From Rippkaea orientalis PCC 8801 (GTDB lineage Bacteria > Cyanobacteriota > Cyanobacteriia > Cyanobacteriales > Microcystaceae): a DNA stretch of 64,000 bases. The DNA lies in the NCBI RefSeq assembly GCF_000021805.1, contig NC_011726.1, positions 496,001 to 560,000 on the forward strand, in the 5' to 3' direction. Position 1 is the first letter of the stretch. The number at the start of each line of letters is the position of its first letter. The notes beneath the pieces were generated by a model. That model was not told the DNA's origin, ran no database searches, and saw nothing but the letters and a program-made list of their open reading frames with translations. Shown in pieces: positions 34,779 through 44,510 of the stretch. The translations under genes and the position numbers were made by a program.

Positions 34779-36329
34779 TTAACAGATCATCCCCTGTCCT
34801 GCCCGTCGAGGATCGCCGATCGCTTCTATGCTATTGTTGCGATCGCTAACGCCATGAACCCCTCCAAAAAACATATTGGGTTCTGACCATTGTACGATTT
34901 GAGTACTTTCAGGGAGTTTTAACTGGTCTAGGTGATTGTTTTCGGGCATGGGTTCTAGGCTAAAAATATTATTTTCCCAATGAACTCGCGGATTGGCAAC
35001 GGCATCACTTAAGGAAAATTGAAAATCGAGTAAGTTACAAATGACTTGTAAAATAGCTGTTCTGATGCGATTAGAACCTCCCGATCCTAAGACAATTTCG
35101 GGTTTGCCTTCGCGTAAAATAATGGTGGGTGACATCATTGAAGAAATGCGGCGATCGCTTGGCCAACTATGAAATCCTAAGGGGTTTAAATCGGCTTCTC
35201 CAAGCATATTATTTAACATGATTCCTGTGTTGGGAATGACATAGGATGAGCCTTCTCCGTTAGAATTGGTGACGCTGGCAGCATTTCCTTGGCTATCAAT
35301 CACACTAATATGGGTGGTACTGCCCCATTTATTCACAACATCTTCTAATTGCATTTGATAATAATGCAGATTATTTTGACTTAAAAAGTCTGCCATGATA
35401 TTCGGGTGATGAATGTTATTATCATAGCTTTTTTTTCTGGCTTGATTCGTTAAATACATTGCTTCCGCCAACAGTTGTAGATGCTGATGACTCCCAAATT
35501 TAATTTGATTTAACGGGAATTTTTCTAATAATTTAAGCGTCCAGGCGATTAAAATTCCTCCTGAACTTGGGGGTGGATTGGTTAATAATTCGTAGCCTCG
35601 ATAATTAATCTTAAGGGGTTTTCTTCTAATCACTTGATAATGACTTAAATCCTCTAGGGTTAAATAGCCTCCTATGGAGAGATCTTTGACGATTTGATGG
35701 GCAATTTCTCCTTGATAAAACTCTTTAACACCTTTCTCAATTAAATAATTTAAAGTATTGACAAAATCGTAATTGTATGATAGTTCTCCTGTTGTTAATA
35801 ATTGATTATTGGGAGCATAAATTTTGCGCGATTCAGGATATACTGTTAAAATTGGCTCCAGTAATTCAAACGTAAACTGATTATAAGGGGTGACTTCATA
35901 GCCATTTTGAGCATAGTTAATGGCAGGTTCAGCAACAACATGAAAGGGTAATTTTCCGAGTTGTTGATGCACCTGAAAAATACCGGCCAACGTGCCTGGA
36001 ACAGCAATAGAACCTAAACCAATATGAAAGGTTTGAATCTGTCCGCCAAAATTAACATCAACGGGATAAAAATCGAGGATATCACTATTCTTTTTATCAC
36101 GGGGAGTTTGACAAAAAAAGTCAAACAAAATATCTTGATTATCTTCGGTATGTGCCAATAAAAATCCCCCGCCGCCGGCTGAGGTGAGCGTAGATTCTAC
36201 CACAAAAGAGGCTAACATTGCAGCGATCGCAGCATCAAAGGCATTTCCCCCCAATTCAAAGATAATTTGGCCTGCTTCGACGGTTTTGGGATGTCCAGCC
36301 GCGATCGCGCCTCGTATTTTTTGACCCAT
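34779..36329 (-). CDS. ggt: gamma-glutamyltransferase
   Basis: A Ntn-hydrolase of 516 residues. The N-terminal region AGHPKTVEAGQIIFELGGNA and the self-cleavage region STTHISVIDSQGNAASVT, where the second Thr of STT becomes the nucleophile of the small subunit, are typical. The late motif LGSGGSNRIRTA, the gly-rich oxyanion loop, is also present. It splits glutathione or moves gamma-glutamyl groups. There is no signal peptide, unlike E. coli GGT, so it may be cytoplasmic as proposed for some cyanobacteria. It is divergent from the FAD/Rieske gene by 84 bases. Confidence 0.92.
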   Translation of the reverse strand: MGQKIRGAIAAGHPKTVEAGQIIFELGGNAFDAAIAAMLASFVVESTLTSAGGGGFLLAHTEDNQDILFDFFCQTPRDKKNSDILDFYPVDVNFGGQIQTFHIGLGSIAVPGTLAGIFQVHQQLGKLPFHVVAEPAINYAQNGYEVTPYNQFTFELLEPILTVYPESRKIYAPNNQLLTTGELSYNYDFVNTLNYLIEKGVKEFYQGEIAHQIVKDLSIGGYLTLEDLSHYQVIRRKPLKINYRGYELLTNPPPSSGGILIAWTLKLLEKFPLNQIKFGSHQHLQLLAEAMYLTNQARKKSYDNNIHHPNIMADFLSQNNLHYYQMQLEDVVNKWGSTTHISVIDSQGNAASVTNSNGEGSSYVIPNTGIMLNNMLGEADLNPLGFHSWPSDRRISSMMSPTIILREGKPEIVLGSGGSNRIRTAILQVICNLLDFQFSLSDAVANPRVHWENNIFSLEPMPENNHLDQLKLPESTQIVQWSEPNMFFGGVHGVSDRNNSIEAIGDPRRAGQGMIC

Positions 36330-36413
36330 GTAATCAACGATTTTCTTGAATATTTCTACACCTTAATATTGTAAACTATAAACTGATTAAAGCTGAGTAT
36401 TTTTAGTGATCGA

Positions 36414-38357
36414 ATGAATCAACTATCGACTTCTTCTAACTTACCAAGAGTTTCCCGTCGAGCCCTCTTAAAACTACTAGGAGTTGGAACTATCGGATCA
36501 TTACTGGGATATTCTCGCTTAACTAAACCTCAACCGTCTATCTATCAACAAGATAGCTTAACTTTACCCTATCATCTTCAGAAACCTAAATCGGTTGTCG
36601 TTATCGGTGCAGGGTTAGCAGGGTTAGCTTGTGCCTATGAATTGAGTCAGCGAGGGTTTGAGGTTACGCTGTTAGAAAAATCGCCCAATTTAGGCGGAAA
36701 AATTGCTAGTTGGGAGATAAAAGTAGGCGATGAAATCTTTAAAATGGAACATGGTTTTCATGGCTTTTTTCCGCAATATTATAATCTCAATAGTTTGGTT
36801 CAAGAATTAGAAATTACGGATCATTTTAAATCCCTAGACTTCTATTCTGTTGTGTTTCGTGAGGGTAACTATCAACCAGAAAATTTCTATCCCAGTCATT
36901 CTGCTTTTCCTTGGAATATTATTGATTTAGGCTTTTGGTCACCCAATCGATTACGATGGGGAATTAATCTCGTCAATTTGTCTCATTGGAAAGTGTTTCA
37001 AGCAATCACAGGGTTTCAAATTCCTAAGAGTTTTGATCGCTTAGATCATCTTTCGGTAGAAGAATGGGTACAAAAAGGATTTCCCCAAGGATTGTATGAT
37101 TTATATTTCCTTCCTTTTGCTAAATCTACCCTTAATTCTCCTGATATTTTGAGTGCAGGAGAATTATTACAATTCTTTCATTTTTATTTCTTTGGCAACC
37201 CCGAAGGATTAGCTTTTAATGGCACAAAAGATGATATGGGAACTAGCTTAGTTGAACCCATTGCCACAGCTATTAAAAATACAGGTAATCAAATTATTAC
37301 AGAAGCTACTGTTAGTCAAATTAATAGCGATCAAAATGTTATTACATCCTTAACCTATCAACAAGGAAATACTCAAAGCAACGTTCCTTTTTTGGTAGAC
37401 AAAAATGACCTATTAAGTAACGAAAAAGTCAATTATTATGGATCAGGCGATCGCGTTTTTATCTCAGATTCAAATAGTCAAACAGCCATGTCTTTAACCT
37501 GTACCCATCAAGGTTGTACCGTTTCCCAACAAGAAGACGGCACATTTTTATGCCCCTGTCATGGGGCGTTATATGATGGTCAAGGAAAAGTCTTAAAAGG
37601 TCCTGCAAAACAAAATTTACCCCGTTATAGAATGCAAAAAAAAGAATCTACTTTTGTTGAATTAATTGCCCTTTCTCCTACAACTCTAGCAGGAACTAAA
37701 CCTATCGAAGCAGATTATTATGTGATTGCCACGGATGTCCCTGGAATTAAACAATTATGGAATCGAATACAAGGAGAAATTAATCTAACAACAACTCAAC
37801 AAGTTAATCAATTAGCCATTGCCGATCCCTTTGCGGTAGCGCGATTTTGGTTTGATCGGGATTTTGAGTGGAAATATAGCGATTTTGCCTCCCTTTCTGG
37901 TTACAAATTAACGGATAGTATCACCCTCTATCATCATATCCAAGAACAGTTTATTGAGTGGGCAAAACGAACCGGAGGAAGTGTCGTAGAATTACACGCC
38001 TATTGTTATAAAGAAAGCCAATTTCCTACCCAAGAAGCCTTATTAACCACCTTTGAACAAGAATTATATGAAATTGTCCCCGAATTAGCCAAAGCTAACT
38101 GTTTACATCGAGAATTAGTCAATCAAAAAAACTTCTCAGGATATCCGCCAAATAGCTATCAAGAACGTCCAGAAACAGCCACAGAAATTAATAATTTATT
38201 CTTCGCCGGAGATTGGGTTAAAATGCCTTTTCCTTGTGGTTTAATGGAACGTGCCGTCAGTAGTGGGCTCTTAGCAGCTAATGCAATTTTACAGAAAGAG
38301 GGACTACAAAGGCGGAAACTCTTAAGCGTAATTCCTCAAGGATTACTGAAAATTTAG
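36414..38357 (+). CDS. FAD-dependent carotenoid desaturase-like oxidoreductase with inserted Rieske domain
   Basis: A 647-residue protein. A Tat-like signal is at the start (SRRALLKLLGVG, R15-R16), then a dinucleotide-binding fold (VVVIGAGLAGLACAYELSQR, about 60-80) and a desaturase core. A Rieske domain is inserted at about residues 340-410 with all ligands visible: C363-x-H365 and C380-x2-H383. The FAD domain resumes after it and ends with FFAGDWVKMPFPCGLMERAV. The architecture resembles CruE/CrtU beta-carotene desaturase/methyltransferases of aromatic carotenoid (synechoxanthin-like) synthesis, but no other carotenoid gene is close except the prenyl synthase homologue at 17138. Function is inferred. 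Confidence 0.8.
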   Translation: MNQLSTSSNLPRVSRRALLKLLGVGTIGSLLGYSRLTKPQPSIYQQDSLTLPYHLQKPKSVVVIGAGLAGLACAYELSQRGFEVTLLEKSPNLGGKIASWEIKVGDEIFKMEHGFHGFFPQYYNLNSLVQELEITDHFKSLDFYSVVFREGNYQPENFYPSHSAFPWNIIDLGFWSPNRLRWGINLVNLSHWKVFQAITGFQIPKSFDRLDHLSVEEWVQKGFPQGLYDLYFLPFAKSTLNSPDILSAGELLQFFHFYFFGNPEGLAFNGTKDDMGTSLVEPIATAIKNTGNQIITEATVSQINSDQNVITSLTYQQGNTQSNVPFLVDKNDLLSNEKVNYYGSGDRVFISDSNSQTAMSLTCTHQGCTVSQQEDGTFLCPCHGALYDGQGKVLKGPAKQNLPRYRMQKKESTFVELIALSPTTLAGTKPIEADYYVIATDVPGIKQLWNRIQGEINLTTTQQVNQLAIADPFAVARFWFDRDFEWKYSDFASLSGYKLTDSITLYHHIQEQFIEWAKRTGGSVVELHAYCYKESQFPTQEALLTTFEQELYEIVPELAKANCLHRELVNQKNFSGYPPNSYQERPETATEINNLFFAGDWVKMPFPCGLMERAVSSGLLAANAILQKEGLQRRKLLSVIPQGLLKI

Positions 38358-38375
38358 CCCTAAATGTGTTATTTA

Positions 38376-38397
38376 TTTAATTATGCTCACCTACTTA
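38376..38397 (+). repeat. dispersed 22-bp intergenic repeat, copy B
   Basis: It matches copy A at 9133 except for two bases (GCTCACC instead of GCCGACC). It lies between the FAD/Rieske gene and the C13-like protease gene. Confidence 0.55.
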
Positions 38398-38452
38398 TAG
38401 TACCTGAACAAATCTATTAATAGTGTGCAATTAATTGTAATTAGGAATTTAT

Positions 38453-39784
38453 ATGAAACTGATCAAAACACTTACTTTTTTTGGAATACTCTTTAGTTTA
38501 GTAGGATTGTTAAGCAGTTCTTCTTCGACTAATGCTGATTTTTATCAATCCTTTAAAGGCTGGTTTTTAAGCTTAATTTTAGGAAATTCTCAAACCAATA
38601 AAAATCTCTCGAATTTTTCATCTATTTTATCACAAAATTCCCCTCAAAAATCTTCAACACTCTGTCAAACTAAACGTGATGAACCAAATTTTTTAGTGAT
38701 TGGAGGAGGCGGAAGTCCTGAGTCTAATGAAATTGCTTTAGAAAAAAATATTTTGTACTTTCAGCGAACCTTAAAAAAGATGGGTTATGAACCCTCCTCT
38801 GCTCGTTTTTTCTTTGCCAATGGCAATAGCGGACAAGCAACCATTCGTTATCTTGATCCCCAAAGAGAAGAACGGTTTAAAGTACCCAATATTCCTTACC
38901 TAAATGGGTCAGCAACCTTAGATAATTTAGACAATTGGATTGTTAATATTAAAAGAAATCAACCCCAAAAACCGATCTTTTTTTACTTCACTGGCCATGG
39001 TATTCTCAACCCAAAAAATGACAATAATAATGCTTTACTGCTTTGGAAAAATACACTTTTAACTGTCAGCGAATTAGCAGCTAAATTGGATAACTTACCA
39101 CAAGATAGTCATATTGTTACCATGATGGCACAATGTTATTCAGGGTCATTTGCTAATTTTATTTATCAGAATGGTGATCCTAAAAATCCGATTGCTTTAC
39201 AAACTCGTTGCGGGTTTTTTGCTACAGTCAAAACCCTTCCCTCAGTAGGATGTACACCAGAAGTTAATGAAGCAGATTATCAAGATTATAGTTCTAGTTT
39301 TTTTGCGGGTTTAAGTGGAATTAATCGCGTAGGAAAACCTGTTAGTTCTGCTGATTATAATCAAGATGGACGGGTGAGTTATGCAGAAGCTCATGCCTTT
39401 GCTAAAGTTGATAAAAAAACCCCAGATTTACCCGTTTCTACTTCGGAAGTTTGGTTACAACAACAAATAACAGAAACGGACTTTGATCAATTAGTTAAAC
39501 AGCCGATTAGGGATTTACAACGTTTAGGAAGAACTGAACAGCAATATGTGGTTAATTCTTTGGTAAAATTATTTGAATTTGATCCCCAAAAGTCCTACTT
39601 AGAAAACTTAAATAGTTTGTCAAATGCTCAATTAGATACTGAAGAAGAACAAGCTTATCAAATGCGCTTATTAATGGAATTAACCAATATTGCGATGGAA
39701 AATAAAATTCGTCAAAATCAACAGCCTACTCAAGTCAAAATTTTAGATCGTTTAATTGAATGTGAAGGGAGTTCTTGGAAATAG
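38453..39784 (+). CDS. secreted C13/caspase-like peptidase with EF-hand-like loop
   Basis: A 443-residue protein with an N-terminal signal (LIKTLTFFGILFSLVGLLSS). The catalytic His is in FYFTGHG (H182) and the Cys in MMAQCYSG (C228), the order and spacing of legumain/caspase-like (clan CD) peptidases. A canonical calcium-binding loop, DYNQDGRVSYAE, occupies residues 301-312, after the catalytic part. The remaining C-terminal 120 residues are helical. It is probably exported and calcium responsive. Substrates are unknown. No operon partner is evident on either side. Confidence 0.75.
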   Translation: MKLIKTLTFFGILFSLVGLLSSSSSTNADFYQSFKGWFLSLILGNSQTNKNLSNFSSILSQNSPQKSSTLCQTKRDEPNFLVIGGGGSPESNEIALEKNILYFQRTLKKMGYEPSSARFFFANGNSGQATIRYLDPQREERFKVPNIPYLNGSATLDNLDNWIVNIKRNQPQKPIFFYFTGHGILNPKNDNNNALLLWKNTLLTVSELAAKLDNLPQDSHIVTMMAQCYSGSFANFIYQNGDPKNPIALQTRCGFFATVKTLPSVGCTPEVNEADYQDYSSSFFAGLSGINRVGKPVSSADYNQDGRVSYAEAHAFAKVDKKTPDLPVSTSEVWLQQQITETDFDQLVKQPIRDLQRLGRTEQQYVVNSLVKLFEFDPQKSYLENLNSLSNAQLDTEEEQAYQMRLLMELTNIAMENKIRQNQQPTQVKILDRLIECEGSSWK

Positions 39785-39827
39785 TTTTGCTAATTCAAGG
39801 GAACAGGGAACAGATAGAATTTTAAAG

Positions 39828-40571
39828 CTACAAAATTTGCGCTAAAAACTTTTGCGTTCTTTCTTCTTTGGGATTACTAAAAAATTCATCAGGACTAGCA
39901 ATTTCAATAATTTTTCCCCCGTCCATAAATACAACTCGATCAGCGACTTCTCTAGCAAAACCAACTTCATGGGTGACACACACCATCGTCATTCCTGACT
40001 CCGCTAACGTTCGCATGGTGTCCAAGACTTCCTTAATCATCTCAGGATCTAACGCAGAAGTCGGTTCATCAAAGAGCATAATTTTGGGTTGCATAGCAAG
40101 GGCTCTTGCGATCGCCACTCGTTGTTGTTGTCCTCCAGATAATTGTCCGGGGTATTTGTGCGCTTGTTCGAGAATACCCACCCGTTCGAGTAATTGCATG
40201 GCAATGGTTTCGGCTTTTTCTCGTTTCCAATGACGAACCCAAATCGGAGCTAAGGTAACATTATCGAGTACGGTTAAATGGGGAAATAGATTAAATTGCT
40301 GAAAAACCATGCCAACTTCTCGACGAATGGCTTCAATGTTTTTTAAATCATGGGATAATTTGATTCCATCAATAATAATACTTCCTTTTTGGTAAGGTTC
40401 TAGAGCATTAAAAGTCCGAATAAACGTCGATTTTCCTGAACCCGATGGACCCATAATGACGACGACTTCTTGAGGATAAACCCTCAAACTGATCCCCTGT
40501 AGAACATGGAATTTATTGTCGTACCATTTCTCTACATCTTCAGCAATAATAATCGGAGTATTATCTGTCAT
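39828..40571 (-). CDS. polar amino acid ABC transporter ATPase (GlnQ-like)
   Basis: A 247-residue ATPase from the ATG at 40571 (MTDNTPIII); the frame extends to a TTG at 40583. Walker A is GPSGSGKST, then signature LSGGQQQR, Walker [15 protein letters not shown] and switch His [13 protein letters not shown]. The sequence is typical of amino acid importers of the GlnQ/HisP family. The permease and binding-protein genes are not adjacent; downstream is the C13-like protease gene in convergence, upstream a DAO-type oxidase. Confidence 0.9.
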   Translation of the reverse strand: MTDNTPIIIAEDVEKWYDNKFHVLQGISLRVYPQEVVVIMGPSGSGKSTFIRTFNALEPYQKGSIIIDGIKLSHDLKNIEAIRREVGMVFQQFNLFPHLTVLDNVTLAPIWVRHWKREKAETIAMQLLERVGILEQAHKYPGQLSGGQQQRVAIARALAMQPKIMLFDEPTSALDPEMIKEVLDTMRTLAESGMTMVCVTHEVGFAREVADRVVFMDGGKIIEIASPDEFFSNPKEERTQKFLAQIL

Positions 40572-40619
40572 AACTTGGATCAATAGAAAGGAAAAAGACG
40601 TTATAGTCTAAATTGTAAG

Positions 40620-41729
40620 CTAATTTTTTAATAAGTGATCACGAATCGCTAAAGCAGTAGCGGGTGCTAATAAAATTCCATTGCGATAATGACCTGTTGC
40701 TAAAATAATATTATCATAACCCGGTAATTCTCGAATAATAGGGGCTGGTTCTCCTTCGGGACGGGGACGCTTACCAAACCAGGTTTGGATAATTTCAGCC
40801 TTCTCTAACTCAGGACAAAAATTAATAGCTTGTTGTCTCACTTTTTCCAATAATTCAGGTTGAGAAATAATCTCTCCTATGGTATTAGGAAATTCTACCG
40901 TTGCACCAATCCAATATTCTCCTTTGTTTTGGGGAACAATATGGACATCATCTCCCGTAATAACGGGTTGAAAGGCAACATTTCCTAGGGGTTGATCTAA
41001 CCTAACTTGTAACGCTTGCCCTAAAACGGGTCGAATATCGAGTTTTTGACTTAACGCTTCGGTTAAAGGTGTTGAACCTAACCCCGCAGCGATGACTAAT
41101 TTATCAATATCTAAGTTGCTTTCTGTGGTTTGAATTTGATAGCAGTGCCTTTTCTTTGAGTCATTTAGGGCAGTTGAAAGAATATTTTGAACTTTGACTC
41201 CAAATTGACAGTTAACCCCATTTATTGAGGCTCCTTTGACTAAGGCTTGGGTTAAAAGCGTGGGATGAATTTGTCGATCTTGGGGAGAATAAATTGCCCC
41301 CATAATTCTATTATTATTCAGATTAATTTGGGGATATTGTTGACCTAATTGTTGACGATCTAATATTGCTAATTCGTATCCTTGAGACTGACGAATATGT
41401 CTTAATTTTTCCCATCCTTCTAGGGAGTCTTCTGCAAACCTTAACATCAAAATACCTTGACGGTTGACTGGGATGATTTCTCCCGTGAGTGTTTCCAATT
41501 CAGGAATTAAACTTTCATAGCGTTGTAAACTGGTTTGACGGAGTTTCCAGCCTCTTCCCTTGGTTTTGTGGCTAATAATTGCCATTAATACCCCTAACGC
41601 GGCTCCTGTTGCTCCTGAAGCGGGGATTTTTTCATCAATCAAGGTAATTTTTAACCCTTTAATCAAGCTTAATTCGTAGGCGATCGCAGCCCCAATAATT
41701 CCCGCTCCAATAATAGCAATATGCGTCAT
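40620..41729 (-). CDS. DAO-family FAD oxidoreductase (glycine oxidase ThiO-like)
   Basis: About 369 residues from the ATG at 41729. The FAD-binding motif IGAGIIGAAIAYEL is at the start; later come MLRFAEDSLEGWEKL, HPTLLTQALVKGA and the C-terminal FAD loop WFGKRPRPEGEPAPII with LATGHYRNGILLAPATA. This pattern is typical of ThiO, which makes iminoglycine for thiazole synthesis, but the family also contains other D-amino acid oxidases. No thiamine genes are adjacent. Confidence 0.8.
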   Translation of the reverse strand: MTHIAIIGAGIIGAAIAYELSLIKGLKITLIDEKIPASGATGAALGVLMAIISHKTKGRGWKLRQTSLQRYESLIPELETLTGEIIPVNRQGILMLRFAEDSLEGWEKLRHIRQSQGYELAILDRQQLGQQYPQINLNNNRIMGAIYSPQDRQIHPTLLTQALVKGASINGVNCQFGVKVQNILSTALNDSKKRHCYQIQTTESNLDIDKLVIAAGLGSTPLTEALSQKLDIRPVLGQALQVRLDQPLGNVAFQPVITGDDVHIVPQNKGEYWIGATVEFPNTIGEIISQPELLEKVRQQAINFCPELEKAEIIQTWFGKRPRPEGEPAPIIRELPGYDNIILATGHYRNGILLAPATALAIRDHLLKN

Positions 41730-42008
41730 TTTTATCATGAAATTGCGTTTAGGTTTACTATATAATGATAGAAGCCTTGCAACGCAAATTTTTACCAGTT
41801 TTTATGCTTCTAACGAGGATAATAGATAAACCCGCCGCTAGAGAACTTATGTAGCATTGCTGTAATACTATTTTCCCCAAGTTGTACTACAGATGGGGAT
41901 GTTGTAGTAGGGGTCAATGGCCGTTAACCCCAAGGAAAATGTGTCGCTAGACTTTTGGAAATTGGTATAAGATAAAATTTGCTAACAAACTTTCCATTAT
42001 TGATCATC

Positions 42009-42227
42009 ATGGCAGCTAAAATGAAAAAAGGCGCACTGGTTCGTGCGGTCAAGGAAACCTTAGAAAACAGCTTAGAAGCTCAGGCCAGCGATTCCCGCTT
42101 TCCCTCCTACCTCTTTGATAGTAAGGGCGAAATCCTCGATTTAACTGACGAATACGCCCTAGTAAGATTCTATGTTCCCACTCCGAGCGTTTGGTTGCGT
42201 CTTGATCAACTAGAATTAGCCGAATAA
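42009..42227 (+). CDS. ndhO: NDH-1 subunit O
   Basis: A 72-residue protein matching NdhO end to end: [28 protein letters not shown], and VWLRLDQLE. NdhO is a cyanobacteria- and plastid-specific subunit of the thylakoid NAD(P)H/ferredoxin dehydrogenase complex, used in cyclic electron flow and respiration. The start is the ATG at 42009; the frame open from 41979 is not part of the gene. mdh follows after 19 bases and may be cotranscribed. Confidence 0.95.
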   Translation: MAAKMKKGALVRAVKETLENSLEAQASDSRFPSYLFDSKGEILDLTDEYALVRFYVPTPSVWLRLDQLELAE

Positions 42228-42246
42228 GGCTCTTTATACCAGGAAA

Positions 42247-43209
42247 ATGAACGATTTTCTGTCCTGCCACTCTCTCCGTGTTTCTGTTATTGGTGCAGGG
42301 AACGTCGGAAGAACCCTCACACAACGTATTGCTGAAAAAAACCTAGCGGATGTGGTGCTTCTCGATATTATTGAAGGATTACCCCAAGGTATTGCCCTTG
42401 ATTTAATGGCCGCTCAGGGTATTGAATTGCACGATAGTCTAGTGATCGGAACCAATCGCTACGAAGATACGGCTAACTCCGATATCGTGGTGATTACGGC
42501 CGGTCGTCCTCGGACTCCTGGCTTGAGTCGGGATGATTTGCTGGCCATTAATGCAAAAATCGTCGTTAATTCAGCAAAAGAAGCGATTAAATACTCGCCT
42601 AATGCCATTTTTTTGGTCATTACGAATCCTTTGGATGTTATGACCTATTTAGTCTGGAAAGCAACGGGACTACCTCCCCATCAAGTCATGGGTATGGCAG
42701 GGGTTCTCGACTCCTCACGCTTACAAAGCTTTATTTCCTTAGAATTGGGTATTTCTAGCGCGAATATTACCGCTTTGGTGTTAGGCGGCCATGGGGATTT
42801 GATGTTACCGTTGCCCCGTTATTGTACCGTTAATGGGGTTCCCATTACGGAACTGTTGGATCAGGCAACCATTGATCGGCTGGTGGAACGGACCCGTAAC
42901 GGTGGGGCAGAAATTGTTAAGTTATTGCAAACAGGAGGAGCTTATTATGCTCCAGCTTCTTCAGCTTGCTTGATGATAGAAGCAATTTTACGAGATCAGT
43001 CACGACTGCTTCCGGCGGCTGCTTATCTATCCGGAGAATATGGGTTAAACGATATTTTTATTGGTGTGCCCTGTTTGTTGGGATGTCGTGGGGTCAAACA
43101 AATTTTAGAAGTGAGTTTGACGGAAGCTGAAAAAATGTCTCTGCATATTTCCGCTAATTCTGTTCGCAAGAATGTTGAATTAGCCTTAGAATCTGTTGGC
43201 ATGAAGTAG
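42247..43209 (+). CDS. mdh: malate dehydrogenase
   Basis: A 320-residue NAD-dependent dehydrogenase: the Rossmann motif VIGAGNVGRT is near residue 13-22, ITAGRPRTPGLSRDDLL has the mobile-loop Arg residues of malate enzymes, ITNPLDVMTYL follows, and the catalytic His is in LGGHGDLMLPLPRY. The substrate-specificity loop with R-x-P-G-x-S-R-D-D indicates malate rather than lactate. It interconverts malate and oxaloacetate. It converges with the LRR gene, 18 bases apart, and follows ndhO closely. Confidence 0.93.
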   Translation: MNDFLSCHSLRVSVIGAGNVGRTLTQRIAEKNLADVVLLDIIEGLPQGIALDLMAAQGIELHDSLVIGTNRYEDTANSDIVVITAGRPRTPGLSRDDLLAINAKIVVNSAKEAIKYSPNAIFLVITNPLDVMTYLVWKATGLPPHQVMGMAGVLDSSRLQSFISLELGISSANITALVLGGHGDLMLPLPRYCTVNGVPITELLDQATIDRLVERTRNGGAEIVKLLQTGGAYYAPASSACLMIEAILRDQSRLLPAAAYLSGEYGLNDIFIGVPCLLGCRGVKQILEVSLTEAEKMSLHISANSVRKNVELALESVGMK

Positions 43210-43227
43210 AATCTAGACCTCAAGGGA

Positions 43228-44274
43228 TTAGAACTCACAAACTGAGCTAGGTTCAACAGGACAGATTAGGCTTTTTAGCGGGTTGTTGGCAACATTTAAA
43301 ACTTTTAATTTCTTTAAGGAAGATAGGGAAGAAAGATCGATAATTTTGTTATTTTGTAATTTAAGTTCGGACAGAGTTTGTAAATGGGATAATGGCTGAA
43401 TATCATTTATATTGTTGTTGTGTAAATACAGCAATTTTATATCCTTAAGCAAGGATAAAGGCTGTAAATTAGAAACATTATTGTCATCTATTATCAGATT
43501 TTTGAGAGAAGAAACTTGAGATAAAGGAGATACATTAGAAATTTTGTTCTTAGAAACAATTAAAGTTTGTAATTTTGTCAAGTTTGATAAAGGCTCAAGA
43601 TTTTCAATAGAATTATTTATTAAAGAAATACCTTTTAAATTATCCAGATTAGATAGAGAAGATATATCCCTGACTTCATTGGTATCTAAAATTAATACTT
43701 CAATGTTTTTTAATGAGGACAAAGGAGTTAGATCAGAAATTTTATTAAAGGGAACATATAAACGATTTAACGCTGCTAAGGAAGATAATGGAGTTAAATC
43801 TTCTACTTGATTATTCCACATCCAAAGTGTGGTTAATGTTTTCATTTCTGATAAAGCACTGATGTCAGTAATTTGGTTGTTCGATAATTCTAGGGTGGTT
43901 AATTGTGTTAAAGCAGTCAGGGGAGTAATATCGGAAATTTGATTATCAGCTAGATATAATTTAGTTAGTTGATTTAAAGAAGCAAGAGGAGTTAAGTCTT
44001 GTATATTAGTGTGGGATAAATCTAATTCATGAACCTTAGCTAATTGACTTGAGGCAACAAAACAATCTGTTGTTTGTACTTGGTTTAAGAGAAGCGAAAC
44101 CGTATACTGACTCGATTCAGAAAGTTGTTGTTTTTGTAAACATAACTGAGTAAAAGCCGTAGCAGCATTACTCGATGAATATTTGAGCCATGTTTGACTA
44201 ATGAGCAAAGCTAAAACAACACCAACAATAAATCTAGCAATTAGTGTTAAAATACTCTGTTTTGTTTGTAGCAT
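43228..44274 (-). CDS. leucine-rich repeat protein with N-terminal anchor
   Basis: This encodes 348 residues. A hydrophobic segment (FIVGVVLALLISQTW, about 15-30) serves as signal or anchor. Residues about 70-330 hold twelve 22-residue repeats of the internalin type, with pattern L-x-x-L-x-L-x-x-N-x-I-x-D-I-x-P-L. The second half repeats diverge little, so the DNA is also repetitive. The end is CPVEPSSVCEF, with two Cys residues that could form a disulfide. It probably lies outside the cytoplasm and binds protein. No specific partner can be named. Confidence 0.85.
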   Translation of the reverse strand: MLQTKQSILTLIARFIVGVVLALLISQTWLKYSSSNAATAFTQLCLQKQQLSESSQYTVSLLLNQVQTTDCFVASSQLAKVHELDLSHTNIQDLTPLASLNQLTKLYLADNQISDITPLTALTQLTTLELSNNQITDISALSEMKTLTTLWMWNNQVEDLTPLSSLAALNRLYVPFNKISDLTPLSSLKNIEVLILDTNEVRDISSLSNLDNLKGISLINNSIENLEPLSNLTKLQTLIVSKNKISNVSPLSQVSSLKNLIIDDNNVSNLQPLSLLKDIKLLYLHNNNINDIQPLSHLQTLSELKLQNNKIIDLSSLSSLKKLKVLNVANNPLKSLICPVEPSSVCEF

Positions 44275-44510
44275 TAGAAGAGAAAACCTTTTATGATTAA
44301 GGATATTATGATTAAAAACTCTGGAAATCTATTAAGCAGCGTTTAGTCAGAACGCGAAAAGGAATAAATATTATTTTATCATCTAATTTCTGTTTTGAGA
44401 GCGATTGAATGAATTAATGGTGGATCATCTCCCTTTAACCTTTATTCAGTCAAAACCTTAGATTCACATCCGTGACCCTACAGTTTGATAACAGTTTTTT
44501 ATTGAATAAT

